From Heyndrickxia vini (lineage in GTDB: Bacteria > Bacillota > Bacilli > Bacillales > Bacillaceae_C), in contig NZ_CP065425.1 of assembly GCF_016772275.1 (NCBI RefSeq), forward strand, positions 4,146,001 to 4,210,000: 64,000 bases of DNA, read 5' to 3'. A program made the translations under genes and the position numbers. Positions 61,449 to 64,000 of this stretch are shown here, in pieces. The notes below the pieces were generated by a model. The model saw nothing but the letters and a program-made list of their open reading frames with translations. It was not told the DNA's origin and ran no database searches. The stretch's first letter is position 1. Every line of letters begins with the position of its first letter.

Positions 61449-63098
61449 TTATTGACTACCTACCATCACTTTAAAGTCAGTATCGAGTGTTTCTAAATCC
61501 TTCGTGAGGACATGGACATGAACATTCCAGTGACCTGCCATATTGAAATTCATACCCATTCCTTCATATTTGCCTTCTTTGACTTTCAATAATGTTTTCG
61601 TATCCTCACCCATATCCATCTCTAGGCAAGTAAATGTAAGGATAACTTGTTCAATATTCTTCATTGGTTGCCCATTTCGGTCTTTTAAATCAATGGCAAA
61701 TGTATTTTTCCCGATGACATTTGGGGTCGCTTCAAAGGTAATTTTGCTTCCTTGATTTACTGTTTTCGATTCCTTCACCGGACCCGGTGATGCCATTGCC
61801 GTTGGTAAATTTGTTAAGATAACGGAAAGGACCAGGACAATTATTCCTGTTAGTAATTCACCCCATAAAGAAGGAGAAACTCCCTTTTCACTTTTGCGCT
61901 TTCCTTTAATAAAATTCACCGCTGCAAATATAATCATAATAAACAGAAGAATAATTTTTCCTAATAATGTCCGTCCATAATCAGTAGTAATAAGTGAACG
62001 GAGATTAGGAATGTATAATAGACTTCCAAAAATACCTGTCGCAGTTAAAACTAGAACGATGATGATTCCCCACTTGGAAAACTTTCTTATCATTTCAAGA
62101 TAATGATTCTTCGTATCCACTTTCTTGCTTAAAGGAAGTAAAGCAACAAAAACAACTAAGCTCCCGACCCAGATCGATGCCGAAAGTAAATGGAGAAAAT
62201 CCATTCCAACCGTTAATAATATATTTGTCGTTGACGCAGCATGACTTGTTAGAGCTTTGGTTAGTAACAAACCTATTCCGATGATAAAAGAAATCCAGTA
62301 AAGATATGATTTATTTTTAACGTGTATTAGATAAGTAAAAATCATTAATAATATCAAACCACCAATTTGGATTAACCAAGTTTCCCCAAAGTTTGAATTA
62401 GTGATCATATCCTTTAGCGTTTCAATATTTAATACATGTTTCCACGATGTCGTTAATTCAATAGATGCCATTAATGGCAAACTGACAATAATACTCAAAG
62501 ATAATAATAATAGAGAATAATTTAGTATCTTTTTAAACGCCTTTATAACATATCCATTTTGAACTAAATCCTTTTGAAGTATCAGTAGGAAAAAAAATAA
62601 AGCACCAATATAGCTTGCATTGCTAAAGTATTGTAACCAACGAATAATGATAAGATCACTTTGAGGTGTATACCCCTCTGATTTTGCCTCTATCGCTGTT
62701 CCAGCTTGGACTGCACTATCTGAACCGATTTGAAATGGAATCACACCTTGAACGGGATGCCCGTCATTCGATACAGCTTTCCATTGAATTCGGTATGTAC
62801 CATTTGGAAGTTTAGAGTTTAATCCACATTCGAGTATGGTTGAGTTTTTCGCATTTACACGCCCATTATTCTTATCAACCCGTTCACCTTTGTCATTATA
62901 AACTTGAATTGAATTATTCACAGATTGAATCGTTTCATCAAATTGAATGAATATCTTCTTCGGAGATTGTTTAAGAATCTCGTTATCAGAAGGATTGGAT
63001 TTGACTATGTAAGCATGGGCAGAAGTAAAAGTCGGGAATAAAAATAAAGTAAGGCAAATAAGAGATATTAATAGATTAATTTTCTTTTTACTTATCAC
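61449..63098 (-). CDS. ycnJ: Copper importer YcnJ (CopC-CopD fusion)
   Basis: A 549-residue protein. A signal peptide precedes a CopC domain whose mature N terminus is His (SAHAYIVKSNP) with a second His in SNDGHPVQGVIPF. A CopD domain of eight TM helices follows, with HAAS and FLHLLSASIWVG in the membrane. A C-terminal YtkA-like extracellular domain ends it. The frame extends to 63143 inside ycnK, but GGGAGGT fits GTG 63098, which overlaps ycnK by 11 bases. It takes up copper under limitation in B. subtilis. Confidence 0.9.
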   Translation of the reverse strand: MISKKKINLLISLICLTLFLFPTFTSAHAYIVKSNPSDNEILKQSPKKIFIQFDETIQSVNNSIQVYNDKGERVDKNNGRVNAKNSTILECGLNSKLPNGTYRIQWKAVSNDGHPVQGVIPFQIGSDSAVQAGTAIEAKSEGYTPQSDLIIIRWLQYFSNASYIGALFFFLLILQKDLVQNGYVIKAFKKILNYSLLLLSLSIIVSLPLMASIELTTSWKHVLNIETLKDMITNSNFGETWLIQIGGLILLMIFTYLIHVKNKSYLYWISFIIGIGLLLTKALTSHAASTTNILLTVGMDFLHLLSASIWVGSLVVFVALLPLSKKVDTKNHYLEMIRKFSKWGIIIVLVLTATGIFGSLLYIPNLRSLITTDYGRTLLGKIILLFIMIIFAAVNFIKGKRKSEKGVSPSLWGELLTGIIVLVLSVILTNLPTAMASPGPVKESKTVNQGSKITFEATPNVIGKNTFAIDLKDRNGQPMKNIEQVILTFTCLEMDMGEDTKTLLKVKEGKYEGMGMNFNMAGHWNVHVHVLTKDLETLDTDFKVMVGSQ

Positions 63099-63687
63099 GG
63101 CCACTACCTCCCGACTGATGACACTTACTGCTTCGATTCCCATTCATTCTTTTCACGATTTCATCAACAGCTTCTTCAAATTGGAAAATTACTCCGCCAA
63201 AGCCTTTTTGAAATTGTTCAGCATATTTTAATGAATCAAACGTAAGTACCTGTGGTTGGCAGCAATTTAAATGAAAATCAGCACCCATTAAAAAATAGGC
63301 TAACTTCGCGCTAATCGTAGTATTTTGTAAAAAATCCCTACAGATTATTTGCGAGACATTCTTTTCAATATCCCGAAACCTTAATAAACCACAATGGGGG
63401 CAGCACAATTGTTCCACCTTTTGATCATTGGTGATAATTTGTACCGGATGTCTATTATTTAATTCCTTTAAACAATACGTACATGAATTTGCGGGAACAG
63501 TCCCAATCGTTGCAAGAGAAATACCGCATGAAGTTTTATTTATCTTTTTATCCTCTAGTAGCGGCCTAATGTCCCGATAGACGGTCATTTCAGATACATT
63601 TAAACGCCTGCTTAATTCTGCGATGGATAGCGTTTCCTCTTCTTCTAACCAAACTACAATTTGCCTTTGCCTTTCAATCGGTAACAT
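63088..63687 (-). CDS. ycnK: DeoR-type copper-responsive repressor YcnK
   Basis: A 199-residue regulator. Residues 1-55 are a DeoR helix-turn-helix (LSIAELSRRLNVSEMTVYRDI). The rest is a NosL-like domain with several Cys pairs that may bind Cu(I): SCTYC, CCPHCG and NCCQPQ. In B. subtilis YcnK represses ycnJ when copper is sufficient. It is the first gene of the operon and overlaps ycnJ, so levels of sensor and importer are tied. Confidence 0.9.
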   Translation of the reverse strand: MLPIERQRQIVVWLEEEETLSIAELSRRLNVSEMTVYRDIRPLLEDKKINKTSCGISLATIGTVPANSCTYCLKELNNRHPVQIITNDQKVEQLCCPHCGLLRFRDIEKNVSQIICRDFLQNTTISAKLAYFLMGADFHLNCCQPQVLTFDSLKYAEQFQKGFGGVIFQFEEAVDEIVKRMNGNRSSKCHQSGGSGRDK

Positions 63688-63897
63688 AAAAGCACCTCCC
63701 TTAATCTAGTTGGAATTTACTTCATATGAATAGATTAAAACAACCATTCGTTACAAACAAGTGAGAAATGTGAATTTTATGTTAAGAAATATCAATTAAT
63801 AACATTTTTTATCAATGAAGCATGTATATACATAACTAAAACTTTATAACCTATTAAAATGTCAAATAAAGTATAAAAATAATTTTTACATCAGATA

Positions 63898-63911
63898 AAA
63901 AAGCGTTTACA
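63898..63911. promoter_or_regulatory. Partial cre-like site over the gnt promoter -35
   Basis: AAAAAGCGTTTACA matches the 3' part of the cre consensus and overlaps the -35 TTTACA. The first two bases do not match. Confidence 0.35.
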
Positions 63912-63934
63912 TTTTGGAAAATTGAAATTATAAT
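63906..63934 (+). promoter_or_regulatory. Sigma-A promoter of the gluconate operon
   Basis: TTTACA (63906-63911), 17 bases, perfect TATAAT (63929-63934). Confidence 0.8.
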
Positions 63935-63950
63935 ACTTGTATACAAGTCT
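63933..63950. promoter_or_regulatory. GntR operator
   Basis: ATACTTGTATACAAGTCT differs by one base from the B. subtilis gnt operator ATACTTGTATACAAGTAT as I recall it. It sits directly after the -10, where the repressor would block initiation. Confidence 0.75.
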
Positions 63951-63975
63951 ACTTGTAACATTGGAGGATCAATTT

Positions 63976-64000
63976 ATGGTTGAATCAACAGAACATTTAT
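63976..64000 (+). CDS. gntR: Start of probable gluconate operon repressor gene gntR (cut by window edge)
   Basis: GGAGG at 63963-63967 precedes ATG 63976. Only eight codons are visible (MVESTEHL). The call as gntR rests on the operator just upstream and on the short N terminus, which resembles the acidic start of B. subtilis GntR (MLDSKDLL). It would be the first gene of gntRKPZ. The gene is otherwise outside the window. Confidence 0.5.

Overview
The window looks like chromosomal DNA of an endospore-forming, low-GC Bacillaceae bacterium (Bacillus in the broad sense). Supports are AT-rich sequence, strong GGAGG ribosome binding sites, frequent TTG/GTG starts, sigma-A promoters, one good sigma-D box, a Coat-F-like spore protein, and many cassettes also known from Bacillus subtilis (swrC/yerO, puc, yrk, ytr, bce, ycnKJI, gnt). 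I saw no rRNA, tRNA or CRISPR array.

Layout. 1-7.9 kb: tail of a dicarboxylate symporter, an unknown protein, a lipoprotein, an RND efflux pump (swrC type) divergent from its TetR regulator with overlapping promoters around a palindrome, and an ABC exporter. 8.0-18.5 kb: two paralogous three-subunit molybdenum hydroxylases (xanthine dehydrogenase family) sharing one set of maturation genes (XdhC and MobA types). A Coat-F-like protein and two mutually homologous Gln-rich small proteins are interleaved with them. 18.5-20.9 kb: an IS66-family element with a perfect 8-bp target duplication. It sits at the start codon of the second FAD-subunit gene, so that gene is cut off from its native ribosome binding site and promoter. 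21-27 kb: FUSC-like membrane protein, DoxX, MATE efflux, chemoreceptor-like protein, peptidase T.

27.3-31.4 kb: a sulfane-sulfur (persulfide) detoxification locus matching B. subtilis yrkDEFHIJ. Its regulator has the CstR-type Cys31/Cys60 pair, and four copies of a TACCC-N4-GGGTATA-like operator lie in the locus. 31.5-33.7 kb: a type II (actin-like) partition locus, ParM plus ParR, with a helically phased array of GTNNAC sites upstream that looks like a centromere. No plasmid replication gene is visible. 33.7-36.8 kb: a 41-residue protein and a ytr-like GntR/ABC operon. 36.8-41.7 kb: kynureninase with a hotdog thioesterase, a diguanylate cyclase, and a peptide transporter.

41.8-46.4 kb: a GMC oxidoreductase, a Tat-signal gluconate dehydrogenase subunit-3-like protein, TatA, TatC and a membrane-anchored cytochrome c. 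Together they look like an exported dehydrogenase with its own translocase and electron acceptor. 46.6-55.1 kb: LD-carboxypeptidase, RNA methyltransferase, penicillin acylase, LLM flavin monooxygenase, a sigma-D-driven chemoreceptor-like protein, aldo/keto reductase. 55.2-59.7 kb: a complete BceRS-BceAB antimicrobial peptide sensing and resistance module. 59.8-60.3 kb: a non-coding cluster of short CGGAAAA-type repeats. 60.3-63.7 kb: a VOC protein and the ycnKJI copper operon. At the right edge a promoter with a near-exact GntR operator precedes the first codons of a probable gntR, the start of a gluconate operon.
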